Shown here piece after piece: positions 34,749 to 44,861 of a stretch of DNA of 64,000 bases. Within the stretch, counting starts at the first letter, position 1, and each line of letters begins with the position of its first letter. Position numbers and translations under genes: made by a program. Where the stretch lies: contig JANSLP010000091.1 in the NCBI GenBank assembly GCA_029298735.1, positions 39,733 through 103,732 on the forward strand. Direction: 5' to 3'. This DNA comes from Ophiostoma sp. CBS 140.51 (Eukaryota; Ascomycota; Sordariomycetes; Ophiostomatales; Ophiostomataceae). The notes beneath the pieces were generated by a model. It was given only the letters and a program-made list of their open reading frames with translations. It did no database searches and was not told the origin of the DNA.

Positions 34749-35633
34749 ATGAACTCGATGCGCATTGCCCGTGCTGCGCTGCGCGCGCGCCCGACCATGG
34801 CTTCGCGGGTCGCTTTCCAGCGGAGAACCTATGCCGATGCTGTCCCTGACAAGGCAAGCCCGATACCCCTCCGGATGAGGCATTCTCTTCATGAAGAAGC
34901 TCCATCGAACTGCCTGCTAACATCTCTGTGTCGTCTAGATCAAGCTGAGCTTGTCTCTGCCTCACCAGGTACGGAATATTTAAACCGCGCAAAATGACTA
35001 TAATGACGAGACGGACCACGTTGCCCCAAACACACACTACACACCCAACATGACACACCACACGTGCGCTCCGTGCACCAACATACTTGACCTCACAACT
35101 ACGGCCGATCATTCCGACAATAGCGACAACATTGCAAACGAACGAATGCTAACATATGAACAGACCATCTACAAGTCGCAGGACGTCGTGCAGGTCAACA
35201 TCCCCGCCGAGTCCGGTGAGATGGGTGTCCTGGCCAACCACGTGCCGTCGATTGAGCAGCTGAAGCCCGGCCTGATTGAGGTCATTGAGGAGAGCGGCGG
35301 CACCAAGCAGTTCTTCCGTAAGTTCCCCGAGCGGTAGCAGCCGACCGCGGCCGGCATATGCCAGTGTCCGGCCGACGCCTGCCACCTTCCACAATATCAA
35401 GCTCACCACTAACATCAACAGTGTCCGGCGGTTTCGCCATTGTCCAGCCCAACTCGGTGCTGAGCATCAACGCCGTCGAGGGCTACCCCGTCGAGGACTT
35501 CAGCGCCGAGGCCGTCAAGACCCAGCTGGCCGAGGCCCAGAAGATTGCCAACGGTGCCGGCAGCGAGCAGGACATTGCCGAGGCCAAGATTGAGATTGAG
35601 GTTCTCGAGTCGATCCAGGCTTCCCTGAAATAG
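34749..35633 (+). CDS. ATP16: mitochondrial F1-ATP synthase delta subunit
   Basis: Four exons, 34749-34853, 34939-34968, 35164-35317 and 35422-35633, give 166 aa. This is the delta subunit of the F1 central stalk in mitochondria, equivalent to bacterial epsilon. The N-terminal ~25-30 residues are rich in Arg/Ala with no acidic residue before RRTYADA, a typical matrix-targeting presequence with a cleavage-like site. The core holds the beta-sandwich sequence PAESGEMGVLANHVPSIEQL and FVxxNSVLSI-type strands, and a C-terminal helical hairpin follows. Intron 1 appears to start with GC (AAG|GCAAGC) rather than GT; no GT donor nearby keeps the frame. The second exon is only 30 nt (IKLSLSLPHQ). Confidence 0.97.
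34854..34938 (+). other. GC-AG intron (ATP16 intron 1)
   Basis: The donor reads AAG|GCAAGC and the acceptor TCTAG|ATC. A CTAAC branch-like site lies upstream of the acceptor (34916-34920). Flanking exons join DK to IKLSLSL in frame, as expected for this protein. GC donors are a known minority class of U2 introns with otherwise strong donor consensus. Confidence 0.8.
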
Positions 35634-36864
35634 ATGTCAGCACCTCGATACCGGTGATCTCCTAATACACTTTTATTCGCCCTCCTCCTACCTCCGACCT
35701 CCTCCTCCCTGTCTATGTCACTTTTTCCTCCTCTCTCTTTTCTCCCTACCAGGCATCTTGTATCTCAAAGCTGAAACTAAAGAGAGAGGAAAAGCGGCAT
35801 TTAGTGTAGAAATATTTCGTGCATCCATGTTTTGATTCTTAACATCCCAAGCAACCTGCATACATGCACAGCCTATTTTTTCAAAAAATACAAATAAATT
35901 TTTCATTTCAAATAAAATCGAGATGCCCTCCTGCTGAACGTGACCACCAGCTAGACGGTCCCGTACACCTGTTGATCGTGACCAGTGCATTCTCCTGCTT
36001 TGCTCCGTCGCGTGTCCGTGATCTTGATATTGCATGCGTGTGATGGACGGCGTGCAACACACCTTTTGTATATCTATGACAGCTATGACACACCAGCGAT
36101 CCTCCACATGGATGAGGCTGCACGAGGCTACCTCATGCAGGCACACAACAATACGGGTATGTCCGATTTATATATTGACTACATGTCCGGAACAGACAAG
36201 CCGGGGCCGTCAACTCGTCGGTGGTCATGATCACAGATCGACAACGTCAGTGCAATGTGCCCGTCGCGTTTCCCGGGACACGTCCACGATCTCGATTGTG
36301 TTTTCGATTTAATATGGGCATGTAAATACCTTCTCATGTGTTCTGTTTTTATGTATATATTTTTGAATGTTGGGATTTGAATTTATCTCGGATGTTTTCA
36401 ATTTATTATGATAATTAGGTTTCCGATAAACATTCAAGAGAAGAAAATAAACCATACACAAATATAAACAAAATACTTTATAGGAGAATATGGAATTATA
36501 CAAAAGAATACCCGCCTCCAAAATGGGAAGTATTTCCAAAAGACAGAAACATAGAAGAAGGCAACGTTCACATAATCGGAGTTGAAGAATTGCGGAAGAA
36601 CTGCATAGCTTCCTTCTTCGGGACTCCTAAAGGGGCTGCCGCCGAAGCTACGGCACTGGAATGGGGGAGACGATAAGGGGAGGGGGGCGCTTTCAACTGT
36701 GCCTAGGCTTCTTACCCCACACAATTCGCCTCCCCACAAGACACCTCCAATTGACGGCCGACGACTCTATTAAGCCGGACACATGGAAAGCAAAGCACAA
36801 CGGTGATATCGCATAAACTTCCACTTTGCCTTGTCGTAAAAAAACTGTTTTCTCCTTACCATTC
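35634..36864. other. intergenic between ATP16 and the isochorismatase-family gene
   Basis: The 3' region of ATP16 carries AAATAAA-type signals at about 35890-35917. From about 36310 to 36560 the sequence is AT-rich. No gene is recognised. The last ~100 bp are the promoter/leader of the next gene. Confidence 0.55.
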
Positions 36865-37056
36865 ATGCCTCTGTTACCTGCCTCATTTATCCTCCCTAAA
36901 CGAGTTGCTGCCGCCGCCGGCCCTGTCCTTCTTTGCCGTCCTCTTTTCTCCGCCCAAACTTGCAGCAGCCGCACCCAGTTCCGGCCGCAATCATCACCAC
37001 TTCTTCCTCTCGTCACTCTCCAGACCGCCCGCTTCACAAGCACCACACCCGCCACC

Positions 37057-37784
37057 ATGGCTCCCGCCTCGACCCTCCGCATTCCTAACTCGGCCGTATT
37101 TGTCTGCGACATCCAGGAGAAGTTCCGCAAGGCCATCCACGAGTTTGACAAAGTGTACATCCCGCCCCCTCGACAGATCGGCATCTGTCGGTAGAGCTCG
37201 GTGGATATGATATCGCTAACGCTTGTAGTATTCTTACCTCCCGCAAGGTCCTCCGTGCCGCTGCCATCCTTGACGTCCCCGTCGTTGTCACTACCCAGAA
37301 CCGCGCCCGCCTCGGCGACACTGTGCCCGAGCTGTCGTTGCTGTACTCGGCTGACTCGGCCGCCCAAAGCGGTGCCGACAAGAAGGCCAAGCTGATTGTC
37401 GATGCCGACAAGACCGTCTTTAGCATGTGGACGCCCGAGGTGCAGGCTGCGTTCGCATCGGCCCCCACACCCTTCTCATCGGTCGTGATTATCGGCATTG
37501 AGTCGCACATTTGCGTGACGCAGACCGCGCTCGACCTACTCGCCGCCGGCTACAAGGTGTACATCCTGGCCGACGGTGTCTCGTCGTCCAATGCCGAGGA
37601 GGTGCCGATTGCCATGGCCCGGCTGCGGGCGGCGGGTGCGACGGTAACGACGTCCGAGGGCTGGATGTACGAGACCATGGGCGATGCAGGCATCCCTGCG
37701 TTCCGCCAGATTGTCGGCCTGGTCAAGGACACGAGCGCTGATACCAAGCTGGCGCTGTCGACGCTGCTGTCGTCGAAGATTTAG
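37057..37784 (+). CDS. isochorismatase-family cysteine hydrolase
   Basis: Two exons, 37057-37154 and 37229-37784, give 217 aa. The ATG at 37057 has a perfect CCACCATGG context. The fold is the isochorismatase/nicotinamidase alpha/beta hydrolase, and the Asp-Lys-Cys triad is visible: Asp18 in VFVCDIQ, Lys94 in DADKTVFSMW and Cys128 in GIESHICVTQ, with the non-proline cis-peptide region GIES. It belongs to the ISOC1/ISOC2-like branch; its substrate is unknown and true isochorismatase activity should not be assumed. The open frame extends upstream to an ATG at 36865, adding 64 residues that look like a mitochondrial presequence (rich in Arg/Ser/Thr, no Asp or Glu, ending ARFTSTTPA). A second, organelle-targeted isoform is therefore possible. 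The gene is convergent with the next one. Confidence 0.93.
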
Positions 37785-38295
37785 ACAAAGTTCTTGCCGG
37801 ACTGAAGAGCTGTCGGCCATGCTGTGGCATAAAAGCAGAGCATCTTGTATATATAAAATATTTTGAGATTTATTGACATTAACTCATTGACCCATTGCAA
37901 GCAGCGATTTTTTCAAAGCATTGTATTTTTATGGTGTTTTTGGCCTGCATACAACGATAATAATGCGGCATTATATTTATTTTTTTCATGTTTAGAGCCT
38001 CTTCGGGCAAACTGTCCTTTTGATATACTGGCCGGCAACTTCATGTCGTCAAGAGCCCTATCGATACAGTCCAGGCGACGTCTGTTATCGTTGCCATATT
38101 ACACCCTCCAAGACCATACTCCATTAGAATCTCATTCCGGTAGCCCCTATAAAACACCTGGGCCAAGGCCGAGCAGAAAAGTCCCGAAAGAAATAAACGC
38201 CATAGGCGACCTGGCGACGGTTGCCCAATAACTAGTTATGCGACAATAAATGCTCGGGCGTCGGCATCGTGGAGTTGTCGTGCTTCACCTGTAGC
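37785..38295. other. convergent intergenic region
   Basis: Shared 3' space of the isochorismatase-family gene and the retropepsin-like gene. TATATAAAATATTTT at about 37850-37864 and AAATAAA at 38190 may serve polyadenylation. Nothing else is seen. Confidence 0.6.
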
Positions 38296-40466
38296 TTACT
38301 CCGCCGGGGCAGGCTTCGACTTGGACGATTTCATCCATGCAAACGCGGACGCGCCGCCGACGGGGTTGGAGGTCCGAGGGCCTGTGGATGTGTTGTTGCG
38401 AGACTCCAGAGCCGCAAGGCCTTGTTGGCCCTTGTTCTCTTTGCCGTGGCCTGCGTTGTGCGCCGCCGCATTGCTACTGCTGATGCTGCGCTTCGACTCC
38501 CACCGGATGACATTCGAGGGTGTCGTGCCGCCTCCGCTTGCACCGCCGCCGCTGTTGCCGCCACCGCTAGTCGCATTGTTGCTTCGGTCGCCTCCGCTGC
38601 TGCCGCCCTCATTTCCAGAGACGGCCGTGCTGGAAGGCCCTTGGCTCTTCCGGCGATGCTCACCGCTCGAGCGAGGCGGCGGGGGTGGCTCATATGAAGA
38701 ACCGGTACGCGCGGACGTCGAGCCATTGCCGGCCTTGGGCTTGAGAACCTTCATAGCCCGAGGACGTCCAGCTGGCTGGTACCCACTCAGGGGTCCATTC
38801 TCCCGGTGCCCGCCGTCGCTACCCGCAGCAGAGCCGCCCTGGCGCCAGGAGCCCCAAATAGCGCTCGCATCACGACGACCGCCTTCTGGGTTTGGTCCGG
38901 CTTCCTTTCCAGAGTAGTCTGAGCTTGTTGAGTTCCGGGGAAGCTTTTCACCGTCTGTCCCATTTTCAGAGGGAGCACCAGAAGCTGCACCGTGCCACTT
39001 TGCCGGTGGGATGTGATGGGCTGATGTGGGAGACACCGCACCAGGGCTGAGTATGCTAGAGTCGCCAACGGCAGTCGAAATGTTCTGAAGACCGGGTGGA
39101 CCTCTGCGAAGTTGTAGCACCTCGTGCTCCCCATTCTGTTCTTGCTGGCCCTGGAAGTGTCGTGTTTCGTCGTCCGGTACGCTGTCCAAGTCGTCGTCAT
39201 AGTCGCCAAGGTGGTCTTGTTGATGCTCATCGTCTGCTCCATTGATGCTGTCACGAGACTTGGCATCGCTGGACACGAACTCTGCAGCGGCTGCATTGAG
39301 CTTAGGCCGGCCTGGAACAGCGCTCACCGTGCAGAGGTTCTTAAACAGAGCGTCATTCTCGGGCCGCACAAAAGGGACACTCAGCTTCTCCCGCTCACTA
39401 CTGTACACAGACAGCAAGTTCCTTGAGAACAAGATGTCTGCGCTGTGAACCCGAAGAGCATCACTGCCAATAAAAACGCGGATGCCCTTGCCATTCTCGC
39501 TCTCAGAAGCGTGCTCCGGACCAACGACTTCAAAGTTGATAGCCAGGAAGGGAATCTGTGGAACGGGAACGGCCGATTTTGTTGCGGGAATGGCTTCTGC
39601 AAGATAGGTTTGCAGGTGGATCTTGAACGAGTTGTCGACCTCGCGATAGATCAGATCGTCCAAGCCAAGCTCCTTGACGAGAGAAAAGTCAATGGTCGAC
39701 TTCTGTGCACCCGTGCACACGGCGGCGTATAGAAGCGTATTGTTGGCAAAGTCTTTGGTGAGCCAGCAGCGGATGATGGCTGGCACGGAGCCCAATACAA
39801 AGAAAACCGGTGGCGGCTCTGGCATATCAATAGGCGAGTCGTCTTCGTGACCACCAGTCATAAAGTTGGTATCAAGCGCAATGCTGCTGCCCCGCCCAGA
39901 TGCCGCGGAATGCACAGAGTGTACAGAGTGCCCGGCGGAGCTGTGCCTGCCATCCGACTTGTGTGAAAGCGATCGTTCCATCATAAGGCTGCTCCCGGGG
40001 CGGAAGGGGCCGATGTCGCCAAAGCTTCTGCCGCTCTGGGCCAAGTTGGCGCTCTCATCGAAGCGGACGCTGTTGGCCCGCGAGGCGGCAGCTGCTCTTC
40101 GGATAGGTTCATCGTCGGGCTCGAGGTGTAAGGAGCCCAGTGTTTGACTCTGCTCATCGAGATCGAAGTTTTCTGTTGATGGTATACGGATAGGACCTGA
40201 GAGAAGAAGACCTGTTAGTAAACCAATTCCGAGGCGTACATGATAAAATGCTCGACAAAAAGAGACATACCGTGCTGAGGTGTGCCCACCAATGCGCTTG
40301 GAAAGGGTGACGTTGACCATGCGGACCTCATTGCCGCATCGTCCTGGTGACGCTTCTCTAGGCGCTGTATCCGTTCAATCTGGGTCGACTGGACGGCCTG
40401 TAGCTGCCTGACGTCCATTTGGACATTGTGGAACTCTTCACGACTCACGAAAAAGCGGGTATCCAT
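38296..40466 (-). CDS. protein with coiled-coil start and degenerate retropepsin-like domain
   Basis: Two exons, 40466-40271 and 40196-38296, give 698 aa. Residues 1-45 look like a short coiled coil (QLQAVQSTQIERIQRLEKRHQ). A Ser/Arg-rich linker leads to a compact domain of about 190-345. There LLYAAVCTGAQKSTIDFSLV (from about 220) has the shape of a retropepsin flap-start motif, hydrophobic-hydrophobic-DTGA with a following strand, but with Cys226 in place of the catalytic Asp. Further on, RVFIGSDALRVHSADILFS (from about 305) resembles the second hydrophobic-Gly-x-Asp-x-Leu element of such folds. The remaining 350 residues are Gly/Ser/Arg-rich and disordered. Some fungal homologues may carry an unsupported 'ubiquitin C-terminal hydrolase 19' label (recalled, not checked); I see no Cys/His box of a deubiquitinase. 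The fold call is inference. Confidence 0.84.
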
Positions 40467-42169
40467 GCCCTCAGTAGGCTGTGTAGATGGGAGAGAAGGA
40501 AGTCGTCAGTTGTTGAGGGTAAGAGTGGCCGAGAACAGAGAGACGACCGGCGTCGTGTCCAAGACCGAAGTCGACAAGAAAGGGTCGCGAAACGACAATG
40601 TTCAAGTTGCCTGTGTATGGTTGGGCGCTCGGCGCGTTGGCCGAGGGTTTCTTGCTCGTAAGACCGCGGGACTTGCGTGTCGTCGTTCACTTCTTGTCGC
40701 ACTCGATATAGTTCCTCTTTTGTTCGTGTCTTTGTTTCACCAACGTGTGCCTTCTCGGCCTTCTAACAGCCCAGAGCTCTTCTGTCACTCCTTGTCTACT
40801 GCCCACACACGCACCGGGCGTGTCTCTAGAGTCGAATTGAAGGCGCTCTTATGGAAGTTGGCGATGGTACGACTCTGCTGTTATACTTCCGCACGGACGC
40901 CGTGAACGAGGGGATGCAGGCGTTCGTGATCGCGCACCGACGAGGCTTTGTTCGCAGCACTGTGTTTACCGAGAGATGTGTGATATCGCTTATTGTGGTA
41001 GGCTACAGTCGTATTTCGAATAGTCTTAAGCTTAATTTGTTGGAAAGTTGAAGAGCTGGTTTAAAGTAGAGCTCGTCGTTCGACACCAAAGAGTAATCGT
41101 CGAGAGAAAGAGGTCCGATATCAGTTGGATGATCCGATGCGAAGCGATATGGTTGTCGGCGTAGAATCCAGAATGGAGGGCCTTGAGTATCGAAGGCGAG
41201 AGATAAGGTTGGATGAAGCTGGTTGTGGCTGCTGGTTTGTTGTTGTGTCGCAAAGAAATGGGAGATGCGAGAGATATCAGAGTTCCGAGTTGGAACACGA
41301 AGGCAGGGGCGATGGAGGCTCTCAAAAGCTGAAGAAGGTGTGGGCCTGCTTAAAAGGCGATTCAGAGCGAGGGCGTCGGCGTTGATCGGTCGGTTGGATG
41401 GAGGAGAGGGAAGGAGCAGTCGAAACCTAAGACAGGAGAAGAAGGAGGAATGGAGTTTCTTCGAGAAGCTGAGAAGTCGAGAGAATCGGGAAAGAGCGAG
41501 GAGGAGAAAAAAGGGGGCGAGGTAAGTACGAGTACAGTGGATATCGAAAGGGGTGGAAGTTGTTCTATTTGGTCGAAGTGAGGTCGAACTGGTGAGTTGA
41601 GTGCGGGTGATGAATCTCGAAAGGGATCACTTCAAGTTCGAGTGCGGAAATGGTGAGAGAGGCGACAGGAGAGAGAATGGGTGTTTGGAGTTGATACAGT
41701 CGACGTTGCGATGGCGGAACTTTTTTCAGGTTTCAGCGATTTTCCCTAGTAAAATAATTGGGCGGCGAACGGGATTACGATTCGCAAGGCAACTGCTACA
41801 GTGCCTCGTAGTGCACAGTGAACGGCCGCTACTGCCAAACGTTCGCGTGTTACGAGCGCTTTCTCTTTGTGGAAAGCGCGTGTTGCTAGGCGCGTTGCCA
41901 GGTAATTGGCTACGAGCGAGTGGAAGTAGTGTAAGTGGGCGTAGGCAGGAGCCGTGTCTCATAAGTCTGTCGTCTAAAGTGGAAGGCGTCTGTGGCCGCT
42001 CTTGCCATCAGATGAATGAAAGACATTTTAGGGGCTCAACCGTTTTTCAACTTTAATGTCTAGATTTATTCAAACTGCTCTATTCGTGGACATACATCAT
42101 GAGATCTCATTAACGAAAAGTACTTTGCGACTCTGACTTTTGTCTAATGCAACATGCCCAACACACCGT
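40467..42169. other. upstream region of the retropepsin-like gene and 3' region of IAH1
   Basis: Purine-rich on the plus strand from about 41090 to 41700, so the minus strand gives a pyrimidine-rich promoter/leader for the gene that starts at 40466. An acceptor-like CTACACAG just above the ATG (around 40479) suggests a leader intron. The part near 42060-42169 is the 3' end of the esterase gene. No other gene is recognised. Confidence 0.5.
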
Positions 42170-42970
42170 CTACTTCTCCAACCAGGGAGCCACACGCCAC
42201 TCGGGATAGGTCCAGCCCTCCATCGTCTCGCGCGGGTTTGGTGGATCAATGTGCGGCACCAGCTCCTCAAAGAAGACCCGGTAGCCCTCGCCGCTGAGGT
42301 GCAGGCCGTCCGTCAGCAGGTTCGCCAGGTAGCCGCGCTGGCCGCCCGCCTCGTCTCCGAGCACGACGCCACTCTTGGGGTCATAGCCCGCCGTACGCGC
42401 AATGGCAAGGTCCATTAGCGCCTTTTGTAGATCCACGACGGCCGTGTTGGGCACAGACTGGGCCACGCGGCGTGCAGCCTCCGAGTACTGCGCAGACACG
42501 GGGGCGAGGCGCGAAGTCGAAGTTCCGTTGTAGTTGATGCGCTCAAACTCGTTCAGGCGGATGCTGTCGACGGGAGGAGGGGTGACAACTAAAATCTTGC
42601 CGGGCTTGTGGGCCTGGATGTTGGGGTGCGTGAGGATGGCCTTGAGGTTTGCCTCGTACTCGGCCAGGTCGACGTGCTGGTTGTCCTTGGTCGCAGGCAG
42701 GGCAGCATCGTTGGCACCGAGCAGCACGACGAGGTAGGCGATCTTAGGCGTGTACGGCGAAGGCTGGGAGGGTGGCAGAGGGAAGATGCTGGGCAGCGCC
42801 TTCAGTGCCTGGGAAGTGTTGTAGCCGGAGAGACCACGGTTGACAACATCGTAGCGACGGATACAGTGCGCCTCGAGAGCGGCCTGGAGAGAGAAGCCGT
42901 CGAGAGTATCAGGAGCGCCCTGGAAGAGCGAGTCGCCGAAGAGGACGATTTGGGGGTACGGGGCGGCCAT
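42170..42970 (-). CDS. IAH1: GDSL esterase, isoamyl acetate-hydrolysing type
   Basis: Single exon, 266 aa from the ATG at 42970; the open frame reaches further but without an ATG. It is an SGNH hydrolase of the Iah1 family, which cleaves short-chain acetate esters such as isoamyl acetate; yeast Iah1 is 238 aa. Block I is FGDSLFQG with nucleophile Ser14, the Gly of NRGLSGYNT forms the oxyanion-hole block, block III is GANDA with Asn87, and block V is DGLHLS with Asp221 and His224. All four SGNH residues are present. There is no signal peptide, so it is likely cytosolic. It is divergent from DFG10, 677 bp apart. Other ester substrates are possible. Confidence 0.93.
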   Translation of the reverse strand: MAAPYPQIVLFGDSLFQGAPDTLDGFSLQAALEAHCIRRYDVVNRGLSGYNTSQALKALPSIFPLPPSQPSPYTPKIAYLVVLLGANDAALPATKDNQHVDLAEYEANLKAILTHPNIQAHKPGKILVVTPPPVDSIRLNEFERINYNGTSTSRLAPVSAQYSEAARRVAQSVPNTAVVDLQKALMDLAIARTAGYDPKSGVVLGDEAGGQRGYLANLLTDGLHLSGEGYRVFFEELVPHIDPPNPRETMEGWTYPEWRVAPWLEK

Positions 42971-43647
42971 GTCGAGATGTGTTGGGGTGGTGGACAAGGT
43001 TGAGGAAGAGGCAGGTGGATGATGGAAAGGAGAAAAAAGCTCGCTCTAAATACAAAAATCAAAAGAAAAGAGAAGAACAGAAAAGAAGACGATGTTTGGG
43101 CAGACCGGGGAACGTCGAAAGGGCTGGCCCTCCTCCCCCAGAATGCCCCGCGTGTGCTTAAGAGAGCCTCGCTTTTCGAGCGTGGGGCACACCTTCCCAG
43201 CGAGCAACTGCTAGCGAGTAGCCCAGGCAAGACGGGCAGCTAACCCGGCTGAACAACCGACCCGCAAAAATAGCCAGATCAGATGGAAAGAACGATGGGA
43301 CGAAAGAGTGCGACATCGTCAAGGTAGGCCATTCGAGGTAGCCATTTCCGCTTCAAAACTGCTTTATTTGGGCTTTATCTTTGACATGGGAAATAGCGAC
43401 TGGCCATTGGCCAAGCCAGCTGGGCTTGGCTGCACGTGGATGGGGAAATCCTTCCTGCTTTGAATCAAAGAATTATCCGTAGTACATTTGGGTGTACAAA
43501 ATCATGAAGAGTGGGACGCTCAGCTGAACACTTCTTGGCCACAACCCCTTTTAACGACGGGATACGCATTGAACAACCAGCTTCACGTCGACAACACAAA
43601 AAGAGACAACTACTCCTACTCTCGTGCAGTGACAGACCGACGACGCG
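42971..43647. promoter_or_regulatory. divergent promoter of IAH1 and DFG10
   Basis: This 677-bp head-to-head spacer must serve both genes. It contains a CACGTG E-box at 43433-43438, an ATTGG (inverted CCAAT) at 43406-43410 and an 8-bp inverted repeat GCCAAGCC/GGCTTGGC at 43410-43430. Which elements act on which gene cannot be told. Confidence 0.45.
43410..43430. repeat. 8-bp inverted repeat in the IAH1-DFG10 promoter
   Basis: GCCAAGCC at 43410-43417 and GGCTTGGC at 43423-43430 are exact reverse complements separated by five bases. It overlaps an ATTGG and lies next to CACGTG, which makes it a possible factor site. Confidence 0.7.
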
Positions 43648-44817
43648 ATGTTGCCAACTTTTGATGCCATCTCGGGCTATTTCTCCCCGATTGGTGCTGC
43701 CATGAGCTCAGTGTCTCCCGCGAACCTTTGCCAAGCATCCTTTGCCGGGCTCGCCGCCGCCATCGTGGCATTAACTTTGCTCCCGGCCGCTACTCAGAAG
43801 CTCCTGCTCGACTACGGTGCACGGGACAGCAAGAGTACAGTGGCAGCCGAACCCAAGGGCAAAGGCACAGCCAAGGAGGATGACAAGCAAGCACCCGAAT
43901 CTGAGCCGGACTTGTTGACACGGATAGTCGCTGTTGTCGTTTCTCGGCTGCAGGTACCGCACTCGTGGTTTATCAGCTTCTATGCATTCTATCTCATCTG
44001 CACCGCCTATTGGGCTGCCCAGTGGTGGTCGTGGAGGCAGGCGGATGTGTCTGGCCGAAAGACAACGATGCCAAACAACCTTTTTGGGCGCATCCTGGAA
44101 AGCCAGCAGTTATCTGATCTGGTTGGAACACCGACTCCGGCTACCTCTATGGCCCTTGCTCAGGTGGCCATAGCCTTCGTGCTCGAGGCACTGCAGACCG
44201 GCCGCCGCCTTTACGAGTACCTCTACGTTTTCAAGCCGTCCAAAGCTATGATGAATGTCGCGCATTTTTTGCTTGGTTTCGCGTACTATGCGATCATGAG
44301 CGTCGCCGTATGGGTTGAGGGTTCACGTATGTCCCTGTCTACGCGTCCATCTTTCTGTTTTGTTCCATGCTTGACCATTTGCTAACAATATTGACTGATA
44401 GAGGCTATCTTGGCTACGAGGCACCTGGTTGCGACGTCTCCAGCAACTGCTCTTGCCAACAGTAATGAGGCATTGATGAAGATTGCGATTGGTACGCCTT
44501 TGTTCCTCCTCGCATGGGTGGGCCAGTACCGCTGCCATGTTCACCTTGCCAGCCTCAAGAAGTACACCCTGCCCGAGGAGGGTCTCTTCCGCTACTTTGT
44601 CAGCCCACACTATACCTGCGAGTTCTTCCTGTACGTCGCGCTGTCCGTTGTGACTGCGCCGGAGGGGAAGCTGTTCAACCGGACCGTGCTGTCGTCCCTG
44701 TTGTTCGTTCTCGCGGGTCTCGGAGTGACGGCGGACCGCACCAAGAAGTGGTACGCCGAGAAGTTTGGTGCTGAGCGGGTGGCCAAGAAGTGGAGGATGA
44801 TTCCGTTTGTCTTTTGA
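43648..44817 (+). CDS. DFG10: polyprenol reductase (SRD5A3/DFG10 family)
   Basis: Two exons, 43648-44326 and 44402-44817, give 364 aa. The family reduces polyprenol to dolichol in the ER membrane, the lipid carrier for N-glycosylation, O-mannosylation and GPI anchors. Evidence: about six to seven hydrophobic segments; the central LGFAYYAIMSVAVWVEGS helix; GQYRCHVHLASLKKYTLPEEGLFRYFVSPHY, the conserved steroid-reductase C-terminal block with NADPH-binding-type residues; and the C-terminal KKWYAEKFG...KKWRMIPFVF typical of the family. A hydrophilic loop (about 65-90) follows the first helix. The stop lies only 44 bp from the stop of the opposing ALKBH6 gene, so the two transcripts probably overlap. 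A steroid 5-alpha-reductase role is less likely in fungi. Confidence 0.92.
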
Positions 44818-44861
44818 AGTGCCTTTCTGCCGAGTTTTATTGCTTGCATCCCTATGTGGGC

